A stretch of 64,000 nucleotides of DNA from Candidatus Fermentithermobacillaceae bacterium UBA3951 (GTDB lineage Bacteria; Bacillota; Sulfobacillia; Fermentithermobacillales; Fermentithermobacillaceae). The position numbers and the translations under genes are program-made. The DNA is taken from contig DGDN01000043.1 in the NCBI GenBank assembly GCA_002385465.1, positions 1,599 through 65,598 of the forward strand, written 5' to 3'. Of the stretch, positions 17,543 through 26,611 are shown piece after piece. Numbering within the stretch: the stretch's first letter is position 1; the number at the start of each line of letters is the position of its first letter. Below the pieces are notes generated by a model, which was not told the DNA's origin, searched no databases, and was given only the letters and a program-made list of their open reading frames with translations.

Positions 17543-19068
17543 CAGTACTCATCCTCCAGTAACCAGGTCTTGAGAAGTGCGGCCAGCCCGGCCGGGTTTA
17601 CTCGGGCCATCCTCTCGATGTCTTCCCTAATTTTCTGCCGCGTCAAAAGGTCAGGAGACAGCGCCGGCGCCTCTTCGACTATGGGAAGAGGTTCAGGCAG
17701 GGGTTCCAGAGCTTGGGCACGGCGGCGCCTCAAGAGGAATAGGATGACGGTACCCAGGATGAGAGCTGCTGTAACCGCGATGGCGTAGATGTAGATTCTG
17801 GGGAATGCCTGGTCGGGCGGCGTCATGCCGGCTTGAATCGTGTCGACAAGGCTCGTGTCGAACGGCATTCCGATTACGCTGATCCTGTCCTGTCTGAGCG
17901 GATCGAGCCCCAGGGCGGCGGTAACTCCTTCTGTGATGAGGCCCTTTTCGTCGTCGTCCAGTTCTTTGTTTACCATGACCGCGACGGAAAGGTTCTTTAT
18001 GCTGCCGGGAGTCACGAGCGTTTCGGTCGTCCTCCGGTTAACCTCGTAATTGGTGATGGTCTCTGTACGCTGGTACTGTGACTGTCCCTGGCCTCCTGTT
18101 GCATAGGTCGGGACATCGAGGCCACCTGCCACTCCACCGACGGGCGTCCCCGTTCCCTGGTAGCTCTCGGTCACCTGTTGCGTGCTCCTGAGAGCCCCCT
18201 GCGGGTCGGTTGCATATTCGTCGTCAACGATCCTCACCTGGTCGAGGTTCAACGTGGCGCGGACCTGGCATACGACGTTCCCCGGTCCCAAGACGGGGGT
18301 GAGAGTTGCGAGAAGGCGGGACTCCAGCTCCCGTTCCACCCGCGAAGTCATCTCGAATGCGGCTGTGGAGACTTGGCCTCCCAAAGGATCGCTTCTTAAG
18401 TCCTGAGATAGGAGCTTGCCCGAAGTATCCATGACGGTCACGTCATCGGGAGAAAGCCCTTCGACCGACCTCGCCACCAGGTTCATAATGCCCTTTACCG
18501 TCGGGCCTCCAAGCTCCTTGCCGGGCGTTAGGTCCAAAAGGACTGCGGCCGTTGCTGGGGTCTTCAGGGTAGCGAAGACAGTGTTCTCCGGGATGACGAT
18601 GTGGACTCTCGCGTCCTTAACCCCTGAGATCGACTTGATGGTCCTCACGAGTTCTCCCGAGAGGGCCCGGGTGTACTGCACTCTGCGTTCAAAGTCCGTC
18701 GCCCAAATGGAGTTTCCTTGGATACTCTCAAACCCGACAATCCCGGAGGACGGAAGGCCCTGGGTAGCCAAGGATAGCCTGGTCCTGTGGATCTCTTCGC
18801 CGGGGATTTTCACGGTACGGCCTCCGTCCGCTAGCTCGTATGGAATGCCTTGTCTCTCCAGCTCGCTGACAATGGCCCCGGCGTCTTGTAGGTCCAGGTT
18901 GGACCACAAGACCTCGTACCGGTTTCCCCGCGCCGAGAGACCCAGCGCCAAGAGAGAAGCGACGAACACTACGGCGACACTGGTTATGATGACGAGCCTG
19001 GGTGTTTTGCCCAGCTTTGACCAGGTGTCCCGTATGCCCTTTGTGAGTTGAGCGACACTGGTTCCCAT
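17542..19068 (-). CDS. fliF: Flagellar MS-ring protein FliF
   Basis: MS-ring subunit of 508 residues with two transmembrane helices (about 24-46 and 430-450) flanking a large periplasmic part. Conserved pieces are EIHRTRLSLATQGLPSSG, FERRVQYTRALSGELVRTI and VHIVIPENTVF. The short C-terminal tail (PAGLAALLKTWLLEDE) is the FliG-binding helix. It is coupled to fliG by a one-base overlap. Confidence 0.97.
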   Translation of the reverse strand: MGTSVAQLTKGIRDTWSKLGKTPRLVIITSVAVVFVASLLALGLSARGNRYEVLWSNLDLQDAGAIVSELERQGIPYELADGGRTVKIPGEEIHRTRLSLATQGLPSSGIVGFESIQGNSIWATDFERRVQYTRALSGELVRTIKSISGVKDARVHIVIPENTVFATLKTPATAAVLLDLTPGKELGGPTVKGIMNLVARSVEGLSPDDVTVMDTSGKLLSQDLRSDPLGGQVSTAAFEMTSRVERELESRLLATLTPVLGPGNVVCQVRATLNLDQVRIVDDEYATDPQGALRSTQQVTESYQGTGTPVGGVAGGLDVPTYATGGQGQSQYQRTETITNYEVNRRTTETLVTPGSIKNLSVAVMVNKELDDDEKGLITEGVTAALGLDPLRQDRISVIGMPFDTSLVDTIQAGMTPPDQAFPRIYIYAIAVTAALILGTVILFLLRRRRAQALEPLPEPLPIVEEAPALSPDLLTRQKIREDIERMARVNPAGLAALLKTWLLEDEY

Positions 19069-19080
19069 CGGTCTCCCCCG

Positions 19081-19386
19081 CTATATAGGCATTCTCATGA
19101 TCTCTTGGTACGCCTCGAGAGCTTTATTGCGGACGGAGATCACAAGGTCCAGCGCCAGGCTCGCCTTTTCGGCTGAAAGGACGGCAGTATGCATATCGCG
19201 GGCATTGCCGGTCACCAAGTCAATTTGTGCCTGAGACATCTCGCGATCAAGGGCGGTAAGGTTTGCGGCAGCCTTCTCCAGCACGCTGGAAAACAGTGTT
19301 TCACTGGCAGTTGACTCAGAAGGACGGGCCACGGTCCTTTCAACCAGAGGCCCCACTCCAGGTATAGAAGCAGCTCTAAGATACAT
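19081..19386 (-). CDS. fliE: Flagellar hook-basal body protein FliE
   Basis: A 101-residue protein joining the MS ring to the rod. The C-terminus matches FliE: DMHTAVLSAEKASLALDL, VRNKALEAYQEIMRMPI. The ATG at 19386 has GGAGGAGAATCG upstream. It lies between flgC and fliF, its invariable Firmicute position. Confidence 0.93.
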   Translation of the reverse strand: MYLRAASIPGVGPLVERTVARPSESTASETLFSSVLEKAAANLTALDREMSQAQIDLVTGNARDMHTAVLSAEKASLALDLVISVRNKALEAYQEIMRMPI

Positions 19387-19445
19387 CGATTCTCCTCCCC
19401 CCGAGAGACCGGCGCCGGATGAGCGCCGGATTCACACACTTGGCT

Positions 19446-19886
19446 TTATGCCCGAAGCAGTTCAAGCGCCCGCTGGGCCATTGTCTTGGCGGCTTCTATG
19501 GCCGTTACATTGGCCTCGTAAGCTCTGGTTGCCGCCATCATGTCAACCATCTCCGTTACTACATCCACGTTGGGATATGTCACATAACCCTCTTCGTCAG
19601 CCTCCGGATGACCCGGCGAATACACCCTTCGAAGGGGGCTCCGGTCTTCGGCGATACCGTACACTCTGACGCCCCGCGGGAGCTCTCTGACCTCGCGGGC
19701 GAGAATGTCCCGGAATGAGTAGCGGGCCCCGTTGGGTGAAAAGAGAGCCACTTTCCGCCGGTAGGGACCACCGTTCTCGGTCCTCGTGCTTTCGGCGTTT
19801 GCGAGGTTTGACGCAATAAGGTCGAGCCTCAGCCTTTCGGCCGTAAGACCCGATGCGCTGGCCTCAATGGCAGCGAACAACCTCAT
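19446..19886 (-). CDS. flgC: Flagellar basal-body rod protein FlgC
   Basis: Proximal rod protein of 146 residues. The N-terminus has the rod signature (RLDLIASNLANAESTRT), the middle YRRKVALF and GVRVYGIAEDRSPLRRVY, and the C-terminus VVTEMVDMMAATRAYEANVTA. The ATG at 19886 is preceded by GGGAGG. It is separated from flgB by only a few bases. Confidence 0.95.
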   Translation of the reverse strand: MRLFAAIEASASGLTAERLRLDLIASNLANAESTRTENGGPYRRKVALFSPNGARYSFRDILAREVRELPRGVRVYGIAEDRSPLRRVYSPGHPEADEEGYVTYPNVDVVTEMVDMMAATRAYEANVTAIEAAKTMAQRALELLRA

Positions 19887-19891
19887 GTGGT

Positions 19892-20278
19892 CTAGCGCCT
19901 CCCTTCAGTGATGGCTTTTCTTAGAAGCGACAGATGGGCCCGAAGCTGGCCGGAGACTGCCGAGTAGTACAGGGCGTTGGCAGCCACTTCGCCCATTTCA
20001 CGGTCTATGTCGACGCTGTTGCCGTCGGGGGTAATGGCCGAAAGGTCCTGCCCCAAGCAGCCCGGTTCGACCGTGTTTGAAGGTACGATGTGGCGCGGCG
20101 AAGTTGCGACGAGGGTGGGACGTTTCGCGGCACTTGCTTCGGCGAGAGCTGTCCGGAAGTCAAGGTCGAGTCGCTTGTAGCCCGGTGTTTCTGCGTTGGC
20201 GACGTTGTTGGCGAGCACTTCGTGCCTTCGCCAGGCCCCGTCCAACGCGCGCTGCATGATAAGCGATACATCCTTCAT
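19892..20278 (-). CDS. flgB: Flagellar basal-body rod protein FlgB
   Basis: Rod protein of 128 residues and first gene of the fla operon. The signature RRHEVLANNVANAETPGYKR is present near the N-terminus, and the C-terminus ends in a typical helix (ALYYSAVSGQLRAHLSLLRKAI). I choose the ATG at 20278 (MKDVSLIMQR), with a run of seven G before AAAGAGC; the open frame upstream is part of the leader. The leader contains the c-di-GMP riboswitch and its terminator, so flgB expression and everything downstream should depend on it. Confidence 0.94.
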   Translation of the reverse strand: MKDVSLIMQRALDGAWRRHEVLANNVANAETPGYKRLDLDFRTALAEASAAKRPTLVATSPRHIVPSNTVEPGCLGQDLSAITPDGNSVDIDREMGEVAANALYYSAVSGQLRAHLSLLRKAITEGRR

Positions 20279-20305
20279 GCTCTTTCCCCCCCGTAGATGA
20301 AACGA

Positions 20306-20331
20306 GCCTCCCGGCACCCAAGCCGAGAGGC
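20306..20331 (-). terminator. Riboswitch-controlled terminator hairpin before flgB
   Basis: A 10-bp stem (arms 20331-20322 and 20315-20306, one G-U pair, 6-nt loop) is followed by UCGUUUC on the minus strand, a weak U-tract. Its 5' arm can alternatively pair, with two bulges, with the segment CCGAAGAGGGC at 20358-20348 inside the 3' end of the aptamer. The two pairings are mutually exclusive, the hallmark of a riboswitch expression platform: ligand binding should favour termination. Confidence 0.65.
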
Positions 20332-20344
20332 AGCGAAAATTATA

Positions 20345-20456
20345 ACCGCCCTCTTCGGTAACCCGGCTGTCATGGCGACTCTTTCTTTCTTGTCGCTTTA
20401 GACCCGCAGCTTTGCGTCACTGCCTTTCGACAGTTTTGCCTTTATCGGTGCGCGGT
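20345..20456 (-). ncRNA. Cyclic-di-GMP-I (GEMM-I) riboswitch aptamer
   Basis: On the minus strand the leader contains, in order, AAAGGCAAA, a hairpin closed by a GAAA tetraloop (ACTGTCGAAAGGCAGT), GACGCAAAGC, CGGGTCTAA, a second hairpin with GCGAC/GTCGC arms and GACAGCCGGGTTACCG. These are the conserved blocks of the GEMM-I aptamer, including the tetraloop and its receptor. A closing P1 helix pairs ACCGC (20456-20452) with GCGGT (20349-20345). The aptamer lies in front of the fla operon, as reported for Clostridioides difficile. With the terminator downstream I infer an OFF switch: high c-di-GMP reduces flagellar gene expression. Confidence 0.92.
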
Positions 20457-20555
20457 AACTGGACCTATTTAGCTGTGGTCGCCTCATATTCTACACAAAA
20501 TCCAAAAATCCTTCTTCCCGTTACTAATTTCGGAGATTTTTTTAGATACGTAAGA

Positions 20556-20590
20556 AGGCGGGCAAAGAAAACTGATCTCTTCGCCCGCCT
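20556..20590 (-). terminator. Stem-loop after codY
   Basis: AGGCGGGC at 20590-20583 and GCCCGCCT at 20563-20556 form an 8-bp GC-rich stem, extendable by a few A-U pairs in the loop. UCUUACG follows, so the U-tract is poor. It lies 18 nt after the codY stop and probably separates codY from the riboswitch-controlled fla operon, perhaps only in part. The AT-rich stretch from 20470 to 20555 is the likely place for the fla promoter, but I see no convincing -35/-10 pair. Confidence 0.5.
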
Positions 20591-20607
20591 CCTCGGAAAG
20601 CGGATTC

Positions 20608-21384
20608 TTATCGAAGCTTCTTGAGCTCCTCCAGGAGCTTCGTATTCAAGACCCTTATGAAAGTGCCTTTCATGCCCAGCGACCTCGACTCAATAACGCC
20701 TGCAGATTCGAACTTCCTGAGGGCGTTCACGATAACAGACCTGGTTATTCCAACGCGGTCGGCCACCTTCGATGCCACCAGGAATCCTTCGGTCCCGCCC
20801 AGCTCTTCAAAAATATGTCGCATGGCGTTGAGCTCTGAGAAAGAAAGCGTACCGAGGGCTACCTGGACGGCGGTGCGCTGCCGCGTCTCTTCTTCAACCG
20901 TCTCCTGGTTGTAGCGGAGGATCTCCATGGCCGCCACGGTCGCTGCGTGTTCTGCGAGAATGAGGTCGTGGACGCTGAAGTCTTTGGTAGTGCGAGCCAA
21001 GACCAAGGTGCCCAGCCGTTCTCCGCCACCCATGACGGGCAGGATCGTGGTTATCTTCCGCGGGTACTCGCATGAAGTGCCATCCTTGAAAACGCAAACA
21101 CCCTCATCGTTCTTAATGTTGACTGCAGGTTCTCTGTACATGAACAGTCGCTCATTGTAAGACGGCGGGAAGCCTTCCGACTCGAGGACGTCTTCTTTCA
21201 TCACCTTGCAGTCGAAGTCGTCCATGAGTGCATACCCTAGGACTTTACCGAACTTGTCCAGGACGTATACGTTGCACTCAACTACATCTCTTATGACTTT
21301 CGCGCTACCGTGGAAGTCAACTTCGCTTGCCGCCTCTCTGAGCAGCTGGTTCATACGTCGTGTTTTGTCTAGTAGAGTCTGCAA
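20608..21384 (-). CDS. codY: Global transcription regulator CodY
   Basis: CodY is the GTP- and branched-chain-amino-acid-sensing regulator of Firmicutes that represses stationary-phase genes. The N-terminal GAF-type sensor (about 1-155) is followed by a winged helix-turn-helix with the almost invariant VADRVGITRSVIVNALRK and ESAGVIESRSLGMKGT. I choose the TTG at 21384 (start of LQTLLDKTRRM) because GAGGAGG lies eight bases upstream and it matches the usual N-terminus; length is then 258 residues. It ends the xerC-hslV-hslU-codY block directly upstream of flgB, as in Bacillus. Confidence 0.96.
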   Translation of the reverse strand: MQTLLDKTRRMNQLLREAASEVDFHGSAKVIRDVVECNVYVLDKFGKVLGYALMDDFDCKVMKEDVLESEGFPPSYNERLFMYREPAVNIKNDEGVCVFKDGTSCEYPRKITTILPVMGGGERLGTLVLARTTKDFSVHDLILAEHAATVAAMEILRYNQETVEEETRQRTAVQVALGTLSFSELNAMRHIFEELGGTEGFLVASKVADRVGITRSVIVNALRKFESAGVIESRSLGMKGTFIRVLNTKLLEELKKLR

Positions 21385-21412
21385 CCGGTTTTCCTCCTCT
21401 TTTGCTCTCACG

Positions 21413-22813
21413 CTACAAAATATAGCGGGAGACATCTCTATTTGAAACTAGGCCCGCTAGCCTCCTTCTCACGTACTCGGCATCCACCGTAACTTTTCGC
21501 TCAGCCAAGTCGGGCGCCTCGAAAAGGACGTCTTCGAGCAGCTTCTCCATGACGGTGTGAAGTCTTCTTGCCCCTATGTTCTCCGTCTCCTGGTTCACCC
21601 TAAAAGCCATGGCAGCCAGCTCGGCTATTCCGTCTTCAGTGAATTCTACCTCTACATTATCAGTAGCGAGAAGAGCTTTGTACTGCCTTGTTAGGGAAGT
21701 TTCGGGTTCTTTGAGAATTCTGACGAAATCCTGCTCCGTAAGTGGGTCCAGTTCCACTCTTATGGGGAACCTTCCCTGAAGCTCGGGGATGAGATCAGAG
21801 GGCTTGGTGACGTGAAAAGCCCCTGCCCCGATGAAAAGGATGTGGTCTGTCTTAACAGGTCCGTACTTCGTGATCACCGTTGTGCCTTCGACTACGGGCA
21901 GAAGGTCCCGTTGGACTCCTTCTCTCGATACCTGGGGCCCGGATCCTTGCTCGCGGCCTGCGATCTTATCAAGTTCGTCGAGAAACACTATGCCGAGAGC
22001 TTCGGTGCGCCTTATGGCTTCCGCGGTGATCGAGTCCGTATCCACGAGTTTGGAGGCCTCTTCCTGCGCGAGGACCTTCCTTGCCTCTTTCACTTTGAGG
22101 CGCCGGATCTTTTTCCGCTTTGGAAGGATACCGCCCAAGAGGTCCTGCATATTAAGGCCCATCTCCTGAATACCGCTGCCGTCGAAGAAGTTAAAGGTCG
22201 GAATTGAGGTGTCTTCCACTTCGATCTCGACCTCTAGGTCTTCACACTCGCCTCTCGAGAGGCGCTCCCGGAACAGACGTCGTTCGGCCCTGGCTTTTCG
22301 GACCTTTTCTTCGAAGTCGTCATCTTCTGTCGTGTCGTCGCGCATGCCCGGGTTAAACAGGTACTCGAAAGGATTCCGGGACGACTCTCTCCTCTTGGGA
22401 AGCGGACAAACGATGTCAACCAACCGGTCTTCCGCAAGCGCCTGGGCTTTCCCTTTGACCATCTCAAGTTGCTCATTCCGAACCATCCGGACGGCCGCCT
22501 CAACCAGATCACGTATGATGGAATCCACATCCCGCCCTACGTAGCCGACTTCGGTGAACTTGGAAGATTCCACCTTCACGAACGGGGCATTCACCAGTTT
22601 GGCAAGGCGCCTGCATATCTCCGTCTTGCCTACTCCCGTAGGGCCAATCATGAGGATGTTCTTAGGGATTATGTCGTCCTGAAGATCTCCGTGAACCATC
22701 TGCCGCCTTAACCTGTTCCGGACCGCGATGGCAACGGCTCTTTTTGCCTTTTCTTGACCTACTATGTATTTGTCGAGTTCGAAAACTATCTCACGAGGCG
22801 TAAGGTCCGCCAT
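21413..22813 (-). CDS. hslU: ATP-dependent protease ATPase subunit HslU (ClpY)
   Basis: AAA+ unfoldase of 466 residues that feeds substrates to HslV. The Walker A GPTGVGKT lies at 57-64 and the Walker B region reads IVFLDELDKIA. The family-specific I domain spans about 110-245. The C-terminus DVSRYIL is the tail that inserts into HslV. The ATG follows an AGGAGGCTTTTGG-like leader and lies 23 nt after hslV. Confidence 0.97.
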   Translation of the reverse strand: MADLTPREIVFELDKYIVGQEKAKRAVAIAVRNRLRRQMVHGDLQDDIIPKNILMIGPTGVGKTEICRRLAKLVNAPFVKVESSKFTEVGYVGRDVDSIIRDLVEAAVRMVRNEQLEMVKGKAQALAEDRLVDIVCPLPKRRESSRNPFEYLFNPGMRDDTTEDDDFEEKVRKARAERRLFRERLSRGECEDLEVEIEVEDTSIPTFNFFDGSGIQEMGLNMQDLLGGILPKRKKIRRLKVKEARKVLAQEEASKLVDTDSITAEAIRRTEALGIVFLDELDKIAGREQGSGPQVSREGVQRDLLPVVEGTTVITKYGPVKTDHILFIGAGAFHVTKPSDLIPELQGRFPIRVELDPLTEQDFVRILKEPETSLTRQYKALLATDNVEVEFTEDGIAELAAMAFRVNQETENIGARRLHTVMEKLLEDVLFEAPDLAERKVTVDAEYVRRRLAGLVSNRDVSRYIL

Positions 22814-22836
22814 CCAAAAGCCTCCCTTTCCTAAGC

Positions 22837-23391
22837 CTAGTTAAGCTCTTCGACCAGGATATTCTCATTCGTGTATATGCAGATCGATGCCGCTATTTTA
22901 AGAGATTCTCTGGCTATTTCTCCGGCGGCAAGAGAACTGTGGCGTAAGAGCGCCTTGGCGGCTGCGGTAGCGTACGGCGCTCCGGACCCTATTGCCAGCA
23001 CGTTGTCGTCGGGTTCGATCACTTCGCCGGTCCCGCTCACCAGCAAAATGTGATCCTTATCCATGCATAGGAGCATGGCCTTGAGTTGCCTGAGGACCCT
23101 GTCGGTACGCCATTCCTTGGCCAGTTCAACCGCGGCCCTCTGCAGGTCGCCCCTGGTTTCCTCAAGGTGTCCCTCGAGCTTATCGAAGAGCGCCAGGGCA
23201 TCGCCGACAGAGCCTGCAAAACCGGCTAGTATCTTGCCGTTGTGGATCTTTCGTACCTTTTTCGCCCCGCTCTTTAGGATGGTGCGGCTCTCCTCCAGAG
23301 TCACCTGGCCATCGCCTGCCATGGCGCCCTTACCCCCCGCTCTCACCGCGAGGATGGTGGTGCTCCTTATCAAAGGCCCGTTCATGCTCAT
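22837..23391 (-). CDS. hslV: ATP-dependent protease peptidase subunit HslV (ClpQ/CodW)
   Basis: Proteasome-like peptidase that forms the core of HslUV. Conserved parts are [57 protein letters not shown] and ICIYTNENI. The usual mature N-terminus TTI is internal here, preceded by about ten residues, so the catalytic residue may be a serine exposed after Met removal, as in Bacillus CodW. Possible starts are GTG 23394, ATG 23391 (MSMNG) and ATG 23385; SD spacing favours 23385, whereas a serine N-terminus favours 23391. The start overlaps the xerC stop. Confidence 0.94.
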   Translation of the reverse strand: MSMNGPLIRSTTILAVRAGGKGAMAGDGQVTLEESRTILKSGAKKVRKIHNGKILAGFAGSVGDALALFDKLEGHLEETRGDLQRAAVELAKEWRTDRVLRQLKAMLLCMDKDHILLVSGTGEVIEPDDNVLAIGSGAPYATAAAKALLRHSSLAAGEIARESLKIAASICIYTNENILVEELN

Positions 23392-24428
23392 CACCCTCTC
23401 TTTTCTCCGGTACCCTTCCGGCTCTCCGTTGCGTCCTCGGCTCCGGCACGGGGATGGAAATTCCGGTACACTTCCCTAAGATGCTCAGGCAACACGTGGG
23501 TGTAGATTTGGGTGGTCCGGACGCTTGCGTGCCCCAACATATCCTGGACAGACCGTAAATCTGCCCCGCCTCTTAGAAGATGAGTCGCGAAAGAATGCCT
23601 GAGCGTGTGCGGCGAACATCTCGCGGGATCCAACCCGGCCGCTATGAGGTGGTTCTCGAGCACCCTGCGTATTGACCTTACCGAAAGCCTCTTACCGAAC
23701 CGGTTCAAGAAGAGGGGCCTCCTAAGGCTGGTCAAGACGGCCGGTTTTCCCGCCCGGGCAGGCTCTTTGCCCGTGGCGCGGTTAAGAGCTTTCGGACCGG
23801 CCTCTAGGAACGGGCGGCCGTTTTCAAGGTAGTCACCGAGCGCCTCCAACGCCTCAGAGCCCACGGGGACAAACCGTTCTTTGCTGCCTTTCCCCAGCAC
23901 CTGGACGAAGCCCAGGGAGTAGTCTATGTCGCCAACGTTGAGACCTCTTAGTTCGCTTATCCTGAGCCCTGAGCCGTAGAGGAGCTCAAGCATTGCCCTA
24001 TCTCTCTTGCCGAGAGGAGTCCTCGAATCCACGGCCTCCATGAGCTTCTCCACTTCACCTTCGGAGAGGACCTTGGGTAGTTCTTGCCTAGCCCTCCTCG
24101 GCGATACCGCCTTGGCGGTTTCCGGCGCGAGAGCCCCTCGCTTTTCCAAAAACTTTAGGAAGCTCCGGATGCAAGACGTCTTTCGGGCAATAGATGAGGG
24201 TTTGTACCCTTTCCTCGAAAGGTCTTGGATGAACCCCCTGACATCGTCTCCGGATATCTTCTGGGGTAAATTGGAGGGGTCTCCACCGTACTTCTCGGTA
24301 AGGAAGGCCATGAACTGGCCGAGATCATTGGCGTATGCGTTAAGGGTACTGGGACTCTGGGTTCTGGATACCCCCACTTGGGCCAGAAATTCCTCTTCTC
24401 CTACTTCCAAGATAGATCTCAACGCCAC
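23391..24428 (-). CDS. xerC: Tyrosine recombinase XerC
   Basis: Site-specific recombinase of 345 residues that resolves chromosome dimers at dif with XerD. The N-terminal SAM-like core-binding domain (about 10-95) is followed by the catalytic domain with the full set Arg156, Lys180, His274, Arg277, His300 and nucleophile Tyr309. An insert of about 20 residues at 212-236, rich in Ala, Gly and Arg, is longer than in most XerC. It lies between topA and hslV; trmFO, often found between them, is missing here. Confidence 0.92.
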   Translation of the reverse strand: MALRSILEVGEEEFLAQVGVSRTQSPSTLNAYANDLGQFMAFLTEKYGGDPSNLPQKISGDDVRGFIQDLSRKGYKPSSIARKTSCIRSFLKFLEKRGALAPETAKAVSPRRARQELPKVLSEGEVEKLMEAVDSRTPLGKRDRAMLELLYGSGLRISELRGLNVGDIDYSLGFVQVLGKGSKERFVPVGSEALEALGDYLENGRPFLEAGPKALNRATGKEPARAGKPAVLTSLRRPLFLNRFGKRLSVRSIRRVLENHLIAAGLDPARCSPHTLRHSFATHLLRGGADLRSVQDMLGHASVRTTQIYTHVLPEHLREVYRNFHPRAGAEDATESRKGTGEKRG

Positions 24429-24487
24429 ACCTTCTCACAATCAAAGAAATGCCTGCAATGGCAGCCAATTCACAACTAATGATAACA

Positions 24488-26608
24488 TCAGCGTGAAAGA
24501 CGAGCAACTTTTTCGTAATTTTCTACCTTTTGCGAGCGATAGCTGCAAGCAGTGTTTGAGCAGCGGAAGCCCCGCCGCCCGCCTTGAGCCTCAACGAGGA
24601 ACGCACCACAGGTAGGGCACTTGGAGCCTGCCACGGGTCTTGCCCATGTCGTGTAGTCACACGCGGGGTATTCGGTGCACCCGTAGAAAACCCGCCCTTT
24701 GCGCGTCCGCCTCACTACGATGTCACCCTTTTCGCACTTGGGGCACTTGACGCCGGTCTTCTCCAAGACAGGCTTGGTGTTCTTGCACTCGGGGTATCCC
24801 GAGCATGCGATAAACTTGCCGTACCTCCCCCGTTTTACAACCATTGGACGGCCACACTTGTCGCAGTCTTCCCCCGCCGGTTCGTCGGCAATCTTGATGC
24901 GGGCCAACTCTTCTTCGGCCCGGTCGACCTGCTCCTTGAACGGTTCCCAGAACTCCCTCAAGATTGAAATCCAGTCGCCTTCACCCTCTTCGATGGCATC
25001 GAGCTTTTTCTCCATGTCTGCCGTGAAGGCAAGGTCAACGATGGAAGGGAAATTCTCTGTAAGCAGCCGGTCCACGGTGATACCCAGCTCTGTGGCAAAA
25101 AGGCGCTTTTGCTCTCGCGCAATGTACTCTCGTTCAAAAAGGGTAGCTATTATCGGGGCATAGGTGGACGGCCGGCCTATCCCGTTCTCCTCCAACGCCT
25201 TAACCAGCGTTGCTTCCGTATATCTCGGAGGTGGTTCGGTGAAATGCTGGGAAGGCTCGGTTTTAAGGAGGCTCAGGACCTCTCCCTCCGCGAGAGGGAT
25301 GATATCCCGTTCTTCTTCCGTTTCTCCGGGGTGGTCCCGGCCCTCTTCGTAAACCTTCGTGAAGCCGGGGAACTTCATCCTGGAACCGGTGGCCCTGAAC
25401 GTTGCCCGGCCCGCCGTTATGTCGGCCGTCACGGTGTCGTAGACCGCCGGCGCCATCTCGCTGGCGACGAACCTTTCCCATATCAGCTTGTATAACCTGT
25501 ACTGGTCGTTCCTGAGGAACCTCTTGAGATCCGCGGGAGTCCTCAGAAGCGACGTGGGACGTATCGCCTCATGTGCCCCTTGTTCAAGAGGCCTTGCCCG
25601 CGCGGCTCTCCCGGAACCCACATACTGCGATCCGAACACCTCGCCTACGAACCGTCGTGCCTCGGCCACTGCGCTTTCGGCCACTCTGACCGAGTCGGTC
25701 CTCGTATATGTGATAAGTCCCGTGTAGCCTTCATTTCCGATCTCTACACCCTCATACAGCGTCTGGGCGACCGACATTGTCTTTTTCACCGAGAACCCGA
25801 GCTTCCTCGAAGCCTCTTGCTGGAGCGTTGATGTTGTGAACGGAAACGGCGCCTGCCTCCTTCGCTCTCTGGGCTTCACTGAAGCCACGACAAACGGTTC
25901 ACCTTGGATGGCAGAGAGGACCGCATCTACGTCTTTTCGGCTGGAAAGGGTCTTCTTACGCCCGTTTTCTCCGAAATAGCGGGCTTTTACCTCTCCTTGT
26001 TCACCCTTTAGATAAGCGTCAAGGGTCCAGTATTCCTCGGGCTCAAATGAGCCGATCTCCTGGTCGCGCTGGACTATGAGCCTTAGAGCGGCAGACTGCA
26101 CCCTGCCCGCAGAAAGGCCCGGCCTAATCTTGTGCCAGAGGAGCGGGCTTAGGCTGTACCCGACGAGCCTGTCCAACACCCGCCTTACTTGTTGTGCGTT
26201 CACGAGCCTCTGGTTCACGGGTCTCGGCTTGGAGAAAGCCTCTCGCACGGCCTTTTCGGTGATCTCGTGGAAGATGACGCGTTTAGCCTCTTCCGGGTCG
26301 ATCCCCAAGATGGAGCAAAGGTGCCACGAAATGGCCTCGCCCTCCCTGTCCGGGTCCGTTGCCAGGTAAACCGAAGACGCCTTCTTGGACGCCTCTTTGA
26401 GCTCCTTAATGAGGGGACCTTTGCCCCTTATGTTTATGTACTTCGGCGCGAAATCGTTTTCTATGTCGACCCCAAGAGTGCTCTTGGGGAGGTCTCTCAC
26501 GTGACCCAGAGAAGCCATGACCCGGTATTTCGATCTCATAAACCGGGATATGGTCTTCGCTTTCGTAGGTGATTCAACGATTATGAGTGGACTTGTCTCA
26601 GCAGTCAT
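24488..26608 (-). CDS. topA: DNA topoisomerase I
   Basis: Type IA topoisomerase of 706 residues that relaxes negative supercoils. The TOPRIM domain opens the protein (IIVESPTKAKTI, with the acidic DPDREGEA motif at 85-92). The nucleophile is Tyr301 in GLITYTRTDS. The C-terminus carries three zinc-ribbon repeats starting at CDKCGRP, CPKCEKG and CPTCGAF. It lies four bases downstream of dprA, the standard dprA-topA arrangement. Confidence 0.97.
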   Translation of the reverse strand: MTAETSPLIIVESPTKAKTISRFMRSKYRVMASLGHVRDLPKSTLGVDIENDFAPKYINIRGKGPLIKELKEASKKASSVYLATDPDREGEAISWHLCSILGIDPEEAKRVIFHEITEKAVREAFSKPRPVNQRLVNAQQVRRVLDRLVGYSLSPLLWHKIRPGLSAGRVQSAALRLIVQRDQEIGSFEPEEYWTLDAYLKGEQGEVKARYFGENGRKKTLSSRKDVDAVLSAIQGEPFVVASVKPRERRRQAPFPFTTSTLQQEASRKLGFSVKKTMSVAQTLYEGVEIGNEGYTGLITYTRTDSVRVAESAVAEARRFVGEVFGSQYVGSGRAARARPLEQGAHEAIRPTSLLRTPADLKRFLRNDQYRLYKLIWERFVASEMAPAVYDTVTADITAGRATFRATGSRMKFPGFTKVYEEGRDHPGETEEERDIIPLAEGEVLSLLKTEPSQHFTEPPPRYTEATLVKALEENGIGRPSTYAPIIATLFEREYIAREQKRLFATELGITVDRLLTENFPSIVDLAFTADMEKKLDAIEEGEGDWISILREFWEPFKEQVDRAEEELARIKIADEPAGEDCDKCGRPMVVKRGRYGKFIACSGYPECKNTKPVLEKTGVKCPKCEKGDIVVRRTRKGRVFYGCTEYPACDYTTWARPVAGSKCPTCGAFLVEAQGGRRGFRCSNTACSYRSQKVENYEKVARLSR

Positions 26609-26611
26609 TCG

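Noticed and set aside
20335..20350. TATAAT-like sequence between the riboswitch and flgB
   Set aside because: It has no -35 at usable spacing and lies between the aptamer and its terminator; it is part of the expression platform rather than a promoter.
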